A stretch of 64,000 nucleotides of DNA. It comes from an uncultured bacterium (GTDB taxonomy: Bacteria > Actinomycetota > Actinomycetes > S36-B12 > CAIYMF01). Under the pieces are notes generated by a model that worked only from the letters and a program-made list of their open reading frames with translations, was not told the origin of the DNA and did not search any database. Below, piece by piece: positions 51,475-59,774 of the stretch. Numbering within the stretch: the stretch's first letter is position 1; each line of letters begins with the position of its first letter. Where the stretch lies: contig CAIKEU010000064.1 of assembly GCA_903826575.1 (NCBI GenBank), forward strand, positions 29,073 through 93,072. The letters are read 5' to 3'. The translations under genes and the position numbers were made by a program.

Positions 51475-52428
51475 ATGACACAGGTTCTGTTAAGTGCGTC
51501 AGACGAAGCGCTCCCGGTTGATTTCAGGGAATCGTCTGAACGGGTCCTCTCGTACTTGCGTGAGCACTTGCCGATGGGCTTTTGGTCGATCACCCGAGTT
51601 GAAAACGGTCGTCAAACGTACTTAGTGCTTGGCCAGAATGCGTATGGACTCCCGCCGGGCGGCTCGCACCCGTGGGCGAGTTCGATCTGCGTGCGGATGG
51701 TGGACGGTGGCGGACCGCGAATCGCTCCTGTTGTGGATGCTGTTCCGGCCTACGCGGCTGCGCCGGTGCGCGACGTGGTGCCGATTCGTGCCTATAGCGG
51801 CTCACCCATCGTCGATGTGGATGGATCGGTCTTCGGAGTCATCTGCGGTATAAGCCCCGAGGAGCATGGCGGGCCAACTCCGGAGCAGCAGCCTCTACTT
51901 GATCTACTCGGTGGACTTCTCAGTGACGTCCTACGCGGCGAGCGTCTGTTGGGCCAAGCGCAGAAGTTGGAGTTGGAGCTCGACGCTGCCCGCGATCGTG
52001 ATGTCTTGACTGGTCTTGTGGGGCAGAGAACATGGGATGCCGCAATCAATCAACAGTTCCAGCGGTTTACCCGGTTAGCAGACCCCACCTGTGTGGTCTT
52101 CCTGAGCGTGAAGGCCGATCCCAGGCATCCGGCGTCGTCTGACGATGTGACTAGGCGAGCGGCTACTGCCATGCGCGCTGTGTTACCCCTCGACTCGGTA
52201 GCGGCTCGACTCGGCGGTCACTTCGGAGTGCTGCTTCGCAACATGGCGGAGGTTGACGGCTTACAGTTGACTGAAGCACTTGTGCGCGAACTTAACTCGC
52301 TTGAATTGCGGGCGTACGCGGGCTGCGCAGGCTGGCGACCAAGTGAAGGCCCCTTTGTGGCGATTGACGAAGCGTTCGAGCAGATGAACTCTGATGCTCG
52401 TGCAGATGCCTTCCCGTCCGTCGTGTGA
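51475..52428 (+). CDS. GAF protein with degenerate GGDEF domain
   Basis: AAAGGGGG precedes ATG 51475. Residues about 20-150 look like a GAF sensor domain (SICVRMVDGGGPRIAPVVDAVPAYAAAPVRD, PIRAYSGSPIVDVDGSVFGVICGISPE), followed by a short coiled link (LGQAQKLELELDAARDRDVLTGLVG). The rest has the GGDEF-domain plan, including LTGL and the strand RLGGHFGVLLRNM, but GGDEF itself is GGHFG. The catalytic acid is absent, so diguanylate cyclase activity is unlikely; a GTP- or c-di-GMP-sensing role is possible. Confidence 0.78.
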   Translation: MTQVLLSASDEALPVDFRESSERVLSYLREHLPMGFWSITRVENGRQTYLVLGQNAYGLPPGGSHPWASSICVRMVDGGGPRIAPVVDAVPAYAAAPVRDVVPIRAYSGSPIVDVDGSVFGVICGISPEEHGGPTPEQQPLLDLLGGLLSDVLRGERLLGQAQKLELELDAARDRDVLTGLVGQRTWDAAINQQFQRFTRLADPTCVVFLSVKADPRHPASSDDVTRRAATAMRAVLPLDSVAARLGGHFGVLLRNMAEVDGLQLTEALVRELNSLELRAYAGCAGWRPSEGPFVAIDEAFEQMNSDARADAFPSVV

Positions 52429-52617
52429 ACGGCAAATCTGAGTTTCGCGTGTTGTATCGGTAACTCCATGCACGAGCAGTGTTTGTCGTGCCACTCTGGT
52501 GTCGAACGGTATGCGGACATGGTCCTCGCAGTGATTCGGCACTGCCGCTGATCTGCGACGATGGTGTCTGCAAGAGTTGGCGACTGATCGGTAATTGAGC
52601 GGGCGGAGGTGGACGCG

Positions 52618-53100
52618 ATGGCTAACGATGTCGACTACGCGATTTCCGCATGGCGTGAAGACGGCCGCTGGCGGGTTGAGGCGTTGCCACCGCGGACTCA
52701 TGACCATCTCGATTCGTTGATTGCTGCCCTCCGCGCACATCCAGGTGAAGCGGGGACGTTGGGCTTGGTTTGTGTCGCCGAGGAGTTCTTCCTACTCATC
52801 CGGCTTCGCGGTGAAGAGGTTCGGATCTTGGTCAGCGATTTGTTTGCTGCGGAAGATTACGACCTAGGTGTTGAAGCCTTGGATCGCTTAGCCGTGCCGG
52901 CGCCTGATGATGAAGATGACGATGAAATCTTGCCGGCGGGAGATCTTCGGATCGTCGAGGATTTGGGTCTTCGGATGGATGAGTTGGAATTCATCCTCGA
53001 TGACCAGGACGCCTGGCCGGACGAGGTGCTTGTGACAATAGCTAAGCGGGTCGGCTTCGGAGATGAATTCGCCAGCGTTGTCGAAAAACTGACGAGCTGA
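52618..53100 (+). CDS. tRNA adenosine deaminase-associated protein
   Basis: ATG 52618 with GGAGG 9 nt upstream (the track GTG is directly on the ribosome site). The 160-aa acidic protein matches the actinobacterial family always found beside tadA: YAISAWREDGRWRVEALP, LGLVCVAEEFFLLIRLRGEEVRILVSD, a run of acidic residues (DDEDDDE), and MDELEFILDDQDAWPDEVLVTIAKRVGFGDEF. Function is not known apart from this linkage. It ends 10 nt before tadA. Confidence 0.9.
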   Translation: MANDVDYAISAWREDGRWRVEALPPRTHDHLDSLIAALRAHPGEAGTLGLVCVAEEFFLLIRLRGEEVRILVSDLFAAEDYDLGVEALDRLAVPAPDDEDDDEILPAGDLRIVEDLGLRMDELEFILDDQDAWPDEVLVTIAKRVGFGDEFASVVEKLTS

Positions 53101-53110
53101 TTCAGCGACT

Positions 53111-53572
53111 ATGCAGGTCCGTCCGGATGATGATCGTGCCGTTGCTGTGGCTCTCGAGCAGGCTCGCCTAGCTTTTGCAGATGGTGACGTACCAATTGGT
53201 GCGGTTGTTGTGGGGGCTGACGGGACGATTGTCGCGGCGGGACGTAACCGCCGCGAGCTCGACGGGGATCCCACTGCACATGCTGAAGTTATAGCCATTC
53301 GCGCTGCCGCAGCGGCGCTTGGTGAACGCCGGCTGAGCGGCATGACGTTGGCCGTCACCTTGGAGCCGTGCCCGATGTGTGCCGGTGCCGCGTGGCTATC
53401 GCGGGTGGATCGGGTGATCTTCGGAGCTTGGAACCCTGAGTACGGAGCGGCGGGATCTTTGTGGGATGTGCTGCGCGACGGCCGCCTCAATCACCGACCA
53501 GAGGTCGTCGGTGGCGTTCGGGAGCGAGAGTGCTCAGACCTGTTGAACGAGTTCTTCTCCGAGCGTCGTTAG
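53111..53572 (+). CDS. tadA: tRNA-specific adenosine deaminase
   Basis: TadA deaminates A34 to inosine in tRNA-Arg(ACG). The zinc deaminase motifs are HAEVIAIRAAA (ligand His and catalytic Glu) and EPCPMCAGA (two Cys ligands); RVIFGAWNPEYGAAGSLWDVL and the C-terminal VRERECSDLLNEFF complete the family pattern. 153 aa is usual. ATG 53111 follows the partner gene by 10 nt. The tRNA-Ser gene starts 67 nt further on. Confidence 0.95.
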   Translation: MQVRPDDDRAVAVALEQARLAFADGDVPIGAVVVGADGTIVAAGRNRRELDGDPTAHAEVIAIRAAAAALGERRLSGMTLAVTLEPCPMCAGAAWLSRVDRVIFGAWNPEYGAAGSLWDVLRDGRLNHRPEVVGGVRERECSDLLNEFFSERR

Positions 53573-53626
53573 CCTGCCTTCGTCCGTTCGGCCCGACTCG
53601 ATTTCTGTCTGCCCATCGTCACCTTG

Positions 53627-53632
53627 TACCCT
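53627..53632 (+). promoter_or_regulatory. -10 element of tRNA-Ser(CGA)
   Basis: TACCCT lies 7 nt before the first base of the tRNA, a normal distance for transcript start at or just before the mature 5' end. The -35 is not clear. Confidence 0.5.
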
Positions 53633-53639
53633 CGTCCAC

Positions 53640-53730
53640 GGTGGCGTGTCCGAGCGGCCAAAGGAGCACGCCTCGAAAGCGTGTGAGGGTTAATCGCCCT
53701 CCGTGGGTTCAAATCCCACCGCCACCGCCA
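53640..53730 (+). tRNA. tRNA-Ser (anticodon CGA)
   Basis: A class II tRNA of 91 nt with encoded CCA. Acceptor GGTGGCG pairs with CGCCACC, the anticodon loop CTCGAAA gives CGA, a long variable arm (GAGGG...CCCTC) marks serine, and the T arm is GTGGGTTCAAATCCCAC. It reads UCG codons. Copies of its 3' end follow downstream in a tandem array. Confidence 0.95.
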
Positions 53731-53770
53731 TGACAATGGGCATCCCCTGAAGGGGGATGTCCATTGTCAT
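53730..53770 (+). terminator. Hairpin after tRNA-Ser(CGA)
   Basis: A long stem of about 18 bp (ATGACAATGG...CCATTGTCAT outside, CATCCCC/GGGGATG inside) begins at the last tRNA base. No T run follows. It may end transcription or define the 3' processing point. Confidence 0.6.
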
Positions 53771-53837
53771 GTTGCATGACGGAGCGGTATTTGCGAGGAA
53801 ACTGCGAAGCAGTTGACGGTTCCCACCGCAACCGCCA

Positions 53838-53875
53838 TAAAGAAGGGCATCCCCTGAAGGGGATGTCCTTCTTTA
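53838..53875 (+). terminator. Second hairpin of the tRNA 3'-end array
   Basis: TAAAGAAGGGCATCCCC pairs with GGGGATGTCCTTCTTTA around a TGAA loop. It keeps the core of the first hairpin with covarying outer base pairs. Confidence 0.6.
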
Positions 53876-54006
53876 TGTTGAAGGGTGCAGCGGGAGCCGG
53901 CGACTGCCGAGTGGGCCCACAACGGTTCCCACCGCCACCGCCAAAGCTGCTCGTCGCCGCGTGGTAAATTCGGAAAAATTGTTGAGACGGCGATTGGACA
54001 AGTGTC

Positions 54007-54120
54007 ATGACTGAGCAGTTTGTGTGCCCTATTTGTGAAGCCGTCTTTGATGATGAGCGCCAACTCCTCGACCACTTTTGTCCGGGGGTATCCCATTCAG
54101 ATGCCGAGGCTGCCTCCTAG
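54007..54120 (+). CDS. 37-aa C2H2/C2HC zinc-finger miniprotein
   Basis: Below the ORF track limit. ATG 54007 reads MTEQFVCPICEAVFDDERQ, then LLDHFCPGVSH, and stops at 54118-54120. CPIC followed after 12 residues by His, with a Cys and a second His nearby, has the spacing of a single C2H2-type finger. There is no good ribosome site or TANNNT -10 at the usual distance, so the start is less certain than for the 51-aa ribbon. It lies just after the tRNA-Ser repeat array and before a DUF2510 gene. Confidence 0.5.
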   Translation: MTEQFVCPICEAVFDDERQLLDHFCPGVSHSDAEAAS

Positions 54121-54187
54121 TTCTGCGTCTTACTGGCCCATGAGTCAGTAACCCCCGTTTGAAGGCCCTGGAGGCGCGGAATTCCGG

Positions 54188-54193
54188 TAGGGT
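54188..54193 (+). promoter_or_regulatory. -10 element, leaderless promoter of the DUF2510-like gene
   Basis: TAGGGT is followed by 6 nt and GTG 54200; this decides for GTG 54200 over ATG 54212. Confidence 0.55.
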
Positions 54194-54199
54194 CCAAGC

Positions 54200-54475
54200 G
54201 TGGATATAGGGATGGAAATCGAAGGCTGGTACAAGGATCCGTATGGGCGTCATGAGAACCGCTGGTTCTCCAATGGGCGCGCGACGAATCTAGTGTCCGA
54301 TGCGGGTAAGACCTCACACGACGAGCCTCCGACTGAGCCTTTCGACGGTGAGCTAATCGAAGCTGACGAGGTGCCCATCGCGCATGAGACGCATCGCATT
54401 GGTGACGAGCATCGGCCGCAGGAGCCTACCCTGCCCGTGTCGATGTACGGCCTTGACGAACCGTCGCGAGACTAA
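54200..54475 (+). CDS. DUF2510-like small protein
   Basis: 91 aa. Residues 6-30 (EIEGWYKDPYGRHENRWFSNGRAT) match the short DUF2510 pattern of actinobacteria (GWYpDPxGRxxxRwWDG.xWT). The rest is acidic and probably unstructured. No membrane segment follows, unlike most DUF2510 proteins, so it is a cytoplasmic mini-version. Its stop is adjacent to the convergent DUF4287 stop with no gap. Confidence 0.7.
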   Translation: MDIGMEIEGWYKDPYGRHENRWFSNGRATNLVSDAGKTSHDEPPTEPFDGELIEADEVPIAHETHRIGDEHRPQEPTLPVSMYGLDEPSRD

Positions 54476-54721
54476 TCAGGCATCAGACGCGGGCTCGACG
54501 GCGACGTTGCCGGCGAGGGTCCAGTGCACGAGTGCATTCGCGTGGCCGTGACCGACCTCGTACTCAGACTTCAAGTAGTTCACGATCTGCATGTGCTTTT
54601 CTAGATCGCATGCCCAAATGATTTGTTGCCACTCGGTGATGGAGCGACCGTACTTCTTCTCGATTGACGGGAAGTAAGAGGCCGGCCCTGCCTTCGACCA
54701 TGGTGGTGATTGGTTCGTCAT
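54476..54721 (-). CDS. DUF4287 family protein
   Basis: An 81-aa protein. ASYFPSIEKKYGRSITEWQQII and KHMQIVNYLKSEYEVGHGHANALVHWTL are the DUF4287 signature, a helical domain of unknown role found alone or fused to DUF5655. GAGGGAA lies upstream of ATG 54721 at usual spacing. The N-terminal SPPWSKAGPASYFP is somewhat longer than the minimal form. Confidence 0.82.
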   Translation of the reverse strand: MTNQSPPWSKAGPASYFPSIEKKYGRSITEWQQIIWACDLEKHMQIVNYLKSEYEVGHGHANALVHWTLAGNVAVEPASDA

Positions 54722-54952
54722 TGTTGTTCCCTCTCCCCGTATGCCGTCACGTTGGTGCCCGCATTAACTGACGCCCATGTCCGCTTGGAAGGATCTTAAG
54801 GGAACTCCGTTCGAGAAATATGGCCATCCGTCGGCCAAGTGCGACCAATGCGCGGATCGTTCTTGATCGTTATGAGGCTAGCGTCCAAACAGGAGCCTGA
54901 CACTTCCTCGGCGCCCTTGACCTTATCTGTCCATGACCTGAACGGGGGCACC

Positions 54953-57900
54953 ATGACGAGCCGTAAGCGCTCGGCCGTAAGGGTCGCGCCCGATAGTCCG
55001 GCAGACAGCACCGCGCGTTCGCATGAGAGTCCGTTGGTGGTTGTCATTGGAAGTTCTGCTGGTGGACTTGAGGCGCTGACTGCGCTACTAATGTCTCTGC
55101 CTAACGGCCTAAACGCCACTTATGTTGTCGCTCAGCACCTGGCGCCAGATCGTGACAGCTCTCTAGTGGAATTGTTGGGTCGCGCGACGAAACTACCCGT
55201 GGTTGCCGCCAATAGCGGGGTTCGTCTGCAACCGGGAACTATCTATATCTGTCCGCGCGGCGGCGACTTCCGTATCCAAGACGGGGTCGTCGTGGCAGTT
55301 GAGTCAGTTGAAGGTCCGGGTCCAAACCCAAGTATCGACGTGCTGATGTCCTCGGTGGCTGCCTCGAAAGTTAATGCGGTCGGCGTAATCCTGTCCGGAA
55401 CAGGAGTTGATGGCTCCATCGGTGTTCGAGAGCTGCATCGACCGGGTGCGGTCACAATCGCGCAGCTCCCAGCGACAGCCAAGTTTGAGTCGATGCCGCA
55501 GGCTGCAATCGATACCGGGTCGATCGACCTCGTCCTTGCGCCCGATGACATCGGCGCTGCGATTGCCAGGGTATGTGCCGATATGCCGCAGAGACGATCG
55601 GCCGTTGCGACGCCTGCGGATGAAGGAGCGGTTGGAAAGACGGAGCCGAAGCCAGTGTCGACGGATGCTGCCGGGGTGGCGAGTGATTACGTCAAATCCG
55701 AGGGGGACGACGTATCACCGGACGAGATTGAAATTGGCCCCGACGACAGAGAACAACTTGATCGAATTCTGGCTGCCCTGGTTGCATCCAAGGGGGTGGA
55801 CTTTGCCGAGTACAAGGACTCCACATTTGCTCGCCAGTGCGCTCGACGGCAAATGCTTACAGGCAAACTTGATCTGGGTGCATATCGCGCATTCGTGGAG
55901 AGCGATCCCGATGAAGCAGGTCGGCTAGCGCAGGCGCTCCTCGTTAGCGTTACGTCGTTCTTTAGGGATCCCGACGTGTGGGAGTCACTTCGCAAACTTC
56001 TCGTTGAGGTTGCTGATCCCGATCGCGAATTCAGAATTTGGGTTCCAGGTTGTGCAACCGGAGAAGAGGCTTACACAGTCGCGATGGTTGCGGCGTCCGC
56101 CTTTGAGTTGTCGTCTGATTTCGCCCTACGCATCAAGATTTTTGCCACTGATCTGAGCGAAACCTCTCTCGAGGTGGCCCGACGTGGCCGTTACAGCGAA
56201 CACTCTGTCTCTGCGATTCCAGCTGAGTACCGTAAACGTTGGATGCGCCTTGAAGGCGTTCAGTGGGTGGTCGACTCTGCCCTTCGCGAGTCGATTGTCT
56301 TTGCCCAGCACAACATCGCTCAGGATCCGCCCTTCCCACAGATAGACGTACTGACGCTGAGGAATACCCTCATCTATTTCCAGTCGACGTTGCAACAGCG
56401 CGTAATGCAGTTGTGCCACTTCTCGTTGAAGCCCGGCGGGTTACTAGTACTCGGAACGGCTGAGCGGATTGGCGAACCGAAGGGGTTGTTCACTGCGAGA
56501 GATGAGTCGAAGCGAATTTATGCTCGCCTTCCTGGATTGGCTAGTAAAACGTGGATCATCAGGCCGAAGGTGATTGCTGACGGCGGCCGGGTGGCTGCCA
56601 TGGCTGCCACCGTCGGCCACGAGAGCCCGCGACTGCACCAGGCCCTCGTCGCTGCCTACGTTCCGCCCGGGCTTGTCGTTGACGCCGATGGTGACGTCAT
56701 TGAAATCGTGGGGGACGTCTCCCCGTGGTGCCGTCTTGGGCCCGGCCAGTTGAGTCATCACGCGATTGCGTTGCTGCTTGGGGAGTTCCGACAATCAGCA
56801 CGCCAACTCCTGATTCAGGCCAAGCATTCGGGCCCCGAAGGTTTCAGCCGCGATCTTGCTGGTCCGACGGGCCCGGTGCGTTTGACGGCACGATCGATCG
56901 GGCCGGAAGAATCAGGCTGGCAGGTGCTCAGCTTCCTCGATCTCCCGCAGCCAGACCGACTCACCCTGTTGCAAGGTGACGCGGAGGCTGTGCCGCGTGA
57001 GCAGCTGGTCCGTGTTGAGCGGGAACTGCGCATCACCGAGAAGGCACTTCAGTCGACCATCGAGGAGCTCGAAACCTCGAATGAGGAGTTGCGCAGCCTG
57101 AATGAGGAGCTCCAGGCGTCGGCCGAAGAGATCCAGGCTTCGACTGAGGAAGTACAGGCCAGCAATGAGGAACTCGAAGCGAGTAACGAAGAACTCAATA
57201 GTCTCAACAGCGAGTTGCAGTTACGGGGAAACGAACTCGCGCGCAGCAATACTGAACTCCAGAACATCCAGTCATCGCTGACTTCTGGCTTGATCATCCT
57301 TGATCGGCAGATGCAGATCTCGAGGTTTACTCCACTTGCGGTTCGGCTCTTTCCATTGATCGATTCCGATATTGGTCGACCGCTGATGCAGATCCCGGCA
57401 ACAGTGCCGGTACCCAACTTGGAACGTGCACTTCGCGAGTGTGTGTCGCAAGGCAAGAAGGCAACGGTCGAAGTGTCCAGCGCCACGCAGGACTTTCTCA
57501 TTCAGTATGCGCCGTACACCGTCGCGGACGGAAGCGTTGAAGGTGCATTGCTAACCATCAGCGATGTCACCGATCTGCTTTCGGCTCGCCGCCGGGTAGC
57601 CCGTGCACTCGCCGATTTCGAGAGCGTCACTGACGCACTGCGCACGGTGGTGTGGCAACGCGGCTTAACTGGCGAACTCCTTTTCCTCAATCATGCGGTC
57701 GAGGATGTCTACGGGATTAGTCGTCCGCACGTGCTTGCCACGCCCGCACTGCTCATGGAAGCGATTCATCCTGACGACCGTAGTCGCGTGGTTCAAGCGG
57801 CCCGGACTGCTGTTGGCAGGTGGGAGGTGGAGTATCGAATTGTTCGTCCTGATGGTGCCATGCGTTGGGTTGAGGAGTCCGCTATCGAGGTAGCCGCCAA

Positions 57901-59701
57901 CGACGTGCACGAGGGTTGCACGGTTGGAAGTGTTTTGGATGTCACCGCACGAGTCGCCGCTGAAGTCATTGCCAAGGAGGCACGCGTAGACGCTGCGAGA
58001 CAGGCTGAGTTGCTGCGAGCTGCGATCGACACAAGCTATCTAGGGGTCGTCGTTCTCGATGTGGACGGACGCATCGTGCGGGTTAACGAGATATTCGCTG
58101 AACTTGTGGGGGTGTCCGAGCGTTCTCTGATCGGAGCGTCGCTCGGAGCAATGATTCCCAACTATGACGGTCCCGAAGACGAAGACCTGTCGCAAAGCGT
58201 GTGGTCTGAGCCAGGTGTAGTGCACCGGATTCTACGAACACATGACGGGGAGTCGTTGTGGGTAGCCGTGGCGAGCCACGCGGTTGAGTCGGGTGCAGCA
58301 GACCCGGAGTCTTCTGCGGCGTGGGTAGTTATGGTGCACGACCTGACGCGACTTCGTGATCATGCGGGCGAACTGGTGCTTCAGGCTCGCTTCGATCAGC
58401 TGACGGGTGCGCTTACCCGCGCGCACTTCAGAGATCGACTCAATGAGGAATTGGCGCGCGAAGTACGGACCGGTCGTGGCGTCGCCGTGCTCTGGCTCGA
58501 TCTCGACGGCTTCAAGGACGTCAACGATCGCCACGGGCATCGTGCCGGCGACGCCGTCCTGCGAGAGGTGTCAAAGCGGCTTGAGGGTGCCGCACGGCGG
58601 CAGGATTCAGTTGGTCGCCTCGGTGGTGACGAGTTCGCGATGATCGTCACAGAGTTCAACAATCTCGACAGTCTCGAAGCCGTGGCCGCTCGCGTGCTTT
58701 CGGTTCTGCGTAGCCCTATCCCTGGGCCGGACGGGATGCTCTACGTCACCGCCAGCATTGGGATCGCGATTGGCCCAGCGGATGGTCGGGACGCCGATTC
58801 GCTAATGCACAGTGCGGATACCGCCATGTACGTTGCTAAAGAAGCGGGTCGCGATAGCCATGCCTATTTCCAAAGCGAGATGAACGATCGGGCCGAACTC
58901 CATGCTTCTCGACGTCATGATCTGACTGAGGCCATTCGATCGAAGAAGTTCGAAATGGCCTATCAACCGATTATCGATTTGCGCAGCGGTCACATTGATA
59001 TGGCCGAAGCACTCGTGCGTTGGAAAAGGGACGGCGAACTTGTGTCGGCTGCCGAATTCATTGATGTCATAAAAGATTCGGGTCAACTCCGGCCGTTGGG
59101 CAATATCGTTCTTGGGCTTGTCGACGAGGACCTGATCGCCCTTGACTCACATGGTTCGACGGTCTTGATGCCGATCTCGATAAATCTCTCACCGGAGGAA
59201 CTTGAGGGGCGCGATCTCGTCAACCGGGTTATGGATTGGGAGCCACCTGGTGGTTTCGGTCGCATTGTCATCGAGGTCACTGAAGCAACTCTGATGGCAC
59301 ATCAGGGTCGCGCGGTTGAGGCCCTGGGCCTTCTGCGGCGACTCGGGGCGACGATCGCGATCGATGATTTTGGAACCGGGTTCTCGAATCTGTCGATGCT
59401 TGAACGGCTTTTGCCGAGCATTATCAAGATCGATCGTTCGCTGCTGGTGAGCGCGGAAAAGGACAGCAAGTCACGAGAGATTCTGGCGGCAGCAATTGTT
59501 CTTGGTCATGCATTGAGTGCCCGTGTTGTCGTGGAGGGGATCGAGACGAAAGAGCAGTGCGACCTTGCTGCTTCCCTAGGCGCGGACCTCGGGCAGGGCT
59601 ACTACTACACGCGGCCAATGCCAATGAGTCAAATGAATGACTGGGGTTTGGCTCATCGGGCAGAGGCTGACAAGGTGCTCGCGACGGTGGTCAAGTCATA
59701 G
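54953..59701 (+). CDS. CheB-CheR-PAS-GGDEF-EAL multidomain signalling protein
   Basis: ATG 54953 (GGGGG just upstream) gives 1582 aa. Order by rough residue: CheB methylesterase 25-205 (IGSSAGGLEAL nucleophile, AQHLAPDRDS, ILSGTGVDG); CheR methyltransferase 280-520 (STFARQCARR, WVPGCATGEEAYT); a long coiled coil 690-765 built of NEEL/SEEL-like repeats; three PAS-like domains 770-1140; GGDEF 1143-1305 with intact RLGGDEF and an RRQD I-site 5 residues before it; EAL 1320-1575 with EALVRW, IEVTEAT, IDDFGTGFSNL and GQGYYYTRP, all intact. Both c-di-GMP synthesis and breakdown look possible. No receptor, CheA or CheW gene is in the window. No membrane helix is visible, so the protein is cytosolic. 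Confidence 0.92.
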   Translation: MTSRKRSAVRVAPDSPADSTARSHESPLVVVIGSSAGGLEALTALLMSLPNGLNATYVVAQHLAPDRDSSLVELLGRATKLPVVAANSGVRLQPGTIYICPRGGDFRIQDGVVVAVESVEGPGPNPSIDVLMSSVAASKVNAVGVILSGTGVDGSIGVRELHRPGAVTIAQLPATAKFESMPQAAIDTGSIDLVLAPDDIGAAIARVCADMPQRRSAVATPADEGAVGKTEPKPVSTDAAGVASDYVKSEGDDVSPDEIEIGPDDREQLDRILAALVASKGVDFAEYKDSTFARQCARRQMLTGKLDLGAYRAFVESDPDEAGRLAQALLVSVTSFFRDPDVWESLRKLLVEVADPDREFRIWVPGCATGEEAYTVAMVAASAFELSSDFALRIKIFATDLSETSLEVARRGRYSEHSVSAIPAEYRKRWMRLEGVQWVVDSALRESIVFAQHNIAQDPPFPQIDVLTLRNTLIYFQSTLQQRVMQLCHFSLKPGGLLVLGTAERIGEPKGLFTARDESKRIYARLPGLASKTWIIRPKVIADGGRVAAMAATVGHESPRLHQALVAAYVPPGLVVDADGDVIEIVGDVSPWCRLGPGQLSHHAIALLLGEFRQSARQLLIQAKHSGPEGFSRDLAGPTGPVRLTARSIGPEESGWQVLSFLDLPQPDRLTLLQGDAEAVPREQLVRVERELRITEKALQSTIEELETSNEELRSLNEELQASAEEIQASTEEVQASNEELEASNEELNSLNSELQLRGNELARSNTELQNIQSSLTSGLIILDRQMQISRFTPLAVRLFPLIDSDIGRPLMQIPATVPVPNLERALRECVSQGKKATVEVSSATQDFLIQYAPYTVADGSVEGALLTISDVTDLLSARRRVARALADFESVTDALRTVVWQRGLTGELLFLNHAVEDVYGISRPHVLATPALLMEAIHPDDRSRVVQAARTAVGRWEVEYRIVRPDGAMRWVEESAIEVAANDVHEGCTVGSVLDVTARVAAEVIAKEARVDAARQAELLRAAIDTSYLGVVVLDVDGRIVRVNEIFAELVGVSERSLIGASLGAMIPNYDGPEDEDLSQSVWSEPGVVHRILRTHDGESLWVAVASHAVESGAADPESSAAWVVMVHDLTRLRDHAGELVLQARFDQLTGALTRAHFRDRLNEELAREVRTGRGVAVLWLDLDGFKDVNDRHGHRAGDAVLREVSKRLEGAARRQDSVGRLGGDEFAMIVTEFNNLDSLEAVAARVLSVLRSPIPGPDGMLYVTASIGIAIGPADGRDADSLMHSADTAMYVAKEAGRDSHAYFQSEMNDRAELHASRRHDLTEAIRSKKFEMAYQPIIDLRSGHIDMAEALVRWKRDGELVSAAEFIDVIKDSGQLRPLGNIVLGLVDEDLIALDSHGSTVLMPISINLSPEELEGRDLVNRVMDWEPPGGFGRIVIEVTEATLMAHQGRAVEALGLLRRLGATIAIDDFGTGFSNLSMLERLLPSIIKIDRSLLVSAEKDSKSREILAAAIVLGHALSARVVVEGIETKEQCDLAASLGADLGQGYYYTRPMPMSQMNDWGLAHRAEADKVLATVVKS

Positions 59702-59762
59702 TCAGTTCACCGGCTTCTGCACGGTTTGCGCGTACGTGCGGCGGGTTGATGTGGTGGGGCTC

Positions 59763-59768
59763 TAGGCT
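59763..59768 (+). promoter_or_regulatory. -10 element, leaderless promoter of the HerA-like gene
   Basis: TAGGCT is followed by 6 nt and ATG 59775. Confidence 0.6.
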
Positions 59769-59774
59769 GCGGCT

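Larger units (their letters stand above)
53714..53943 (+). repeat. Tandem tRNA-Ser 3'-end/hairpin array
   Basis: The 17-bp tRNA 3' end TCCCACCGCCACCGCCA recurs at 53821 (one mismatch) and 53927 (perfect), with periods of 107 and 106 bp. Each of the first two copies is followed by a hairpin and then by a 47-nt spacer. The hairpin core GGGCATCCCCTGAAGGGG is kept, while the outer stem differs but stays paired (CAATGG/CCATTG versus AGAAGG/CCTTCT). The last copy has no hairpin. Same idea as the Rtt repeats at E. coli tyrT, though unrelated in sequence. Confidence 0.85.

Noticed and set aside
53714-53943. CRISPR array
   Set aside because: Period about 106 bp, repeats are tRNA ends with hairpins, only three copies, no cas genes.
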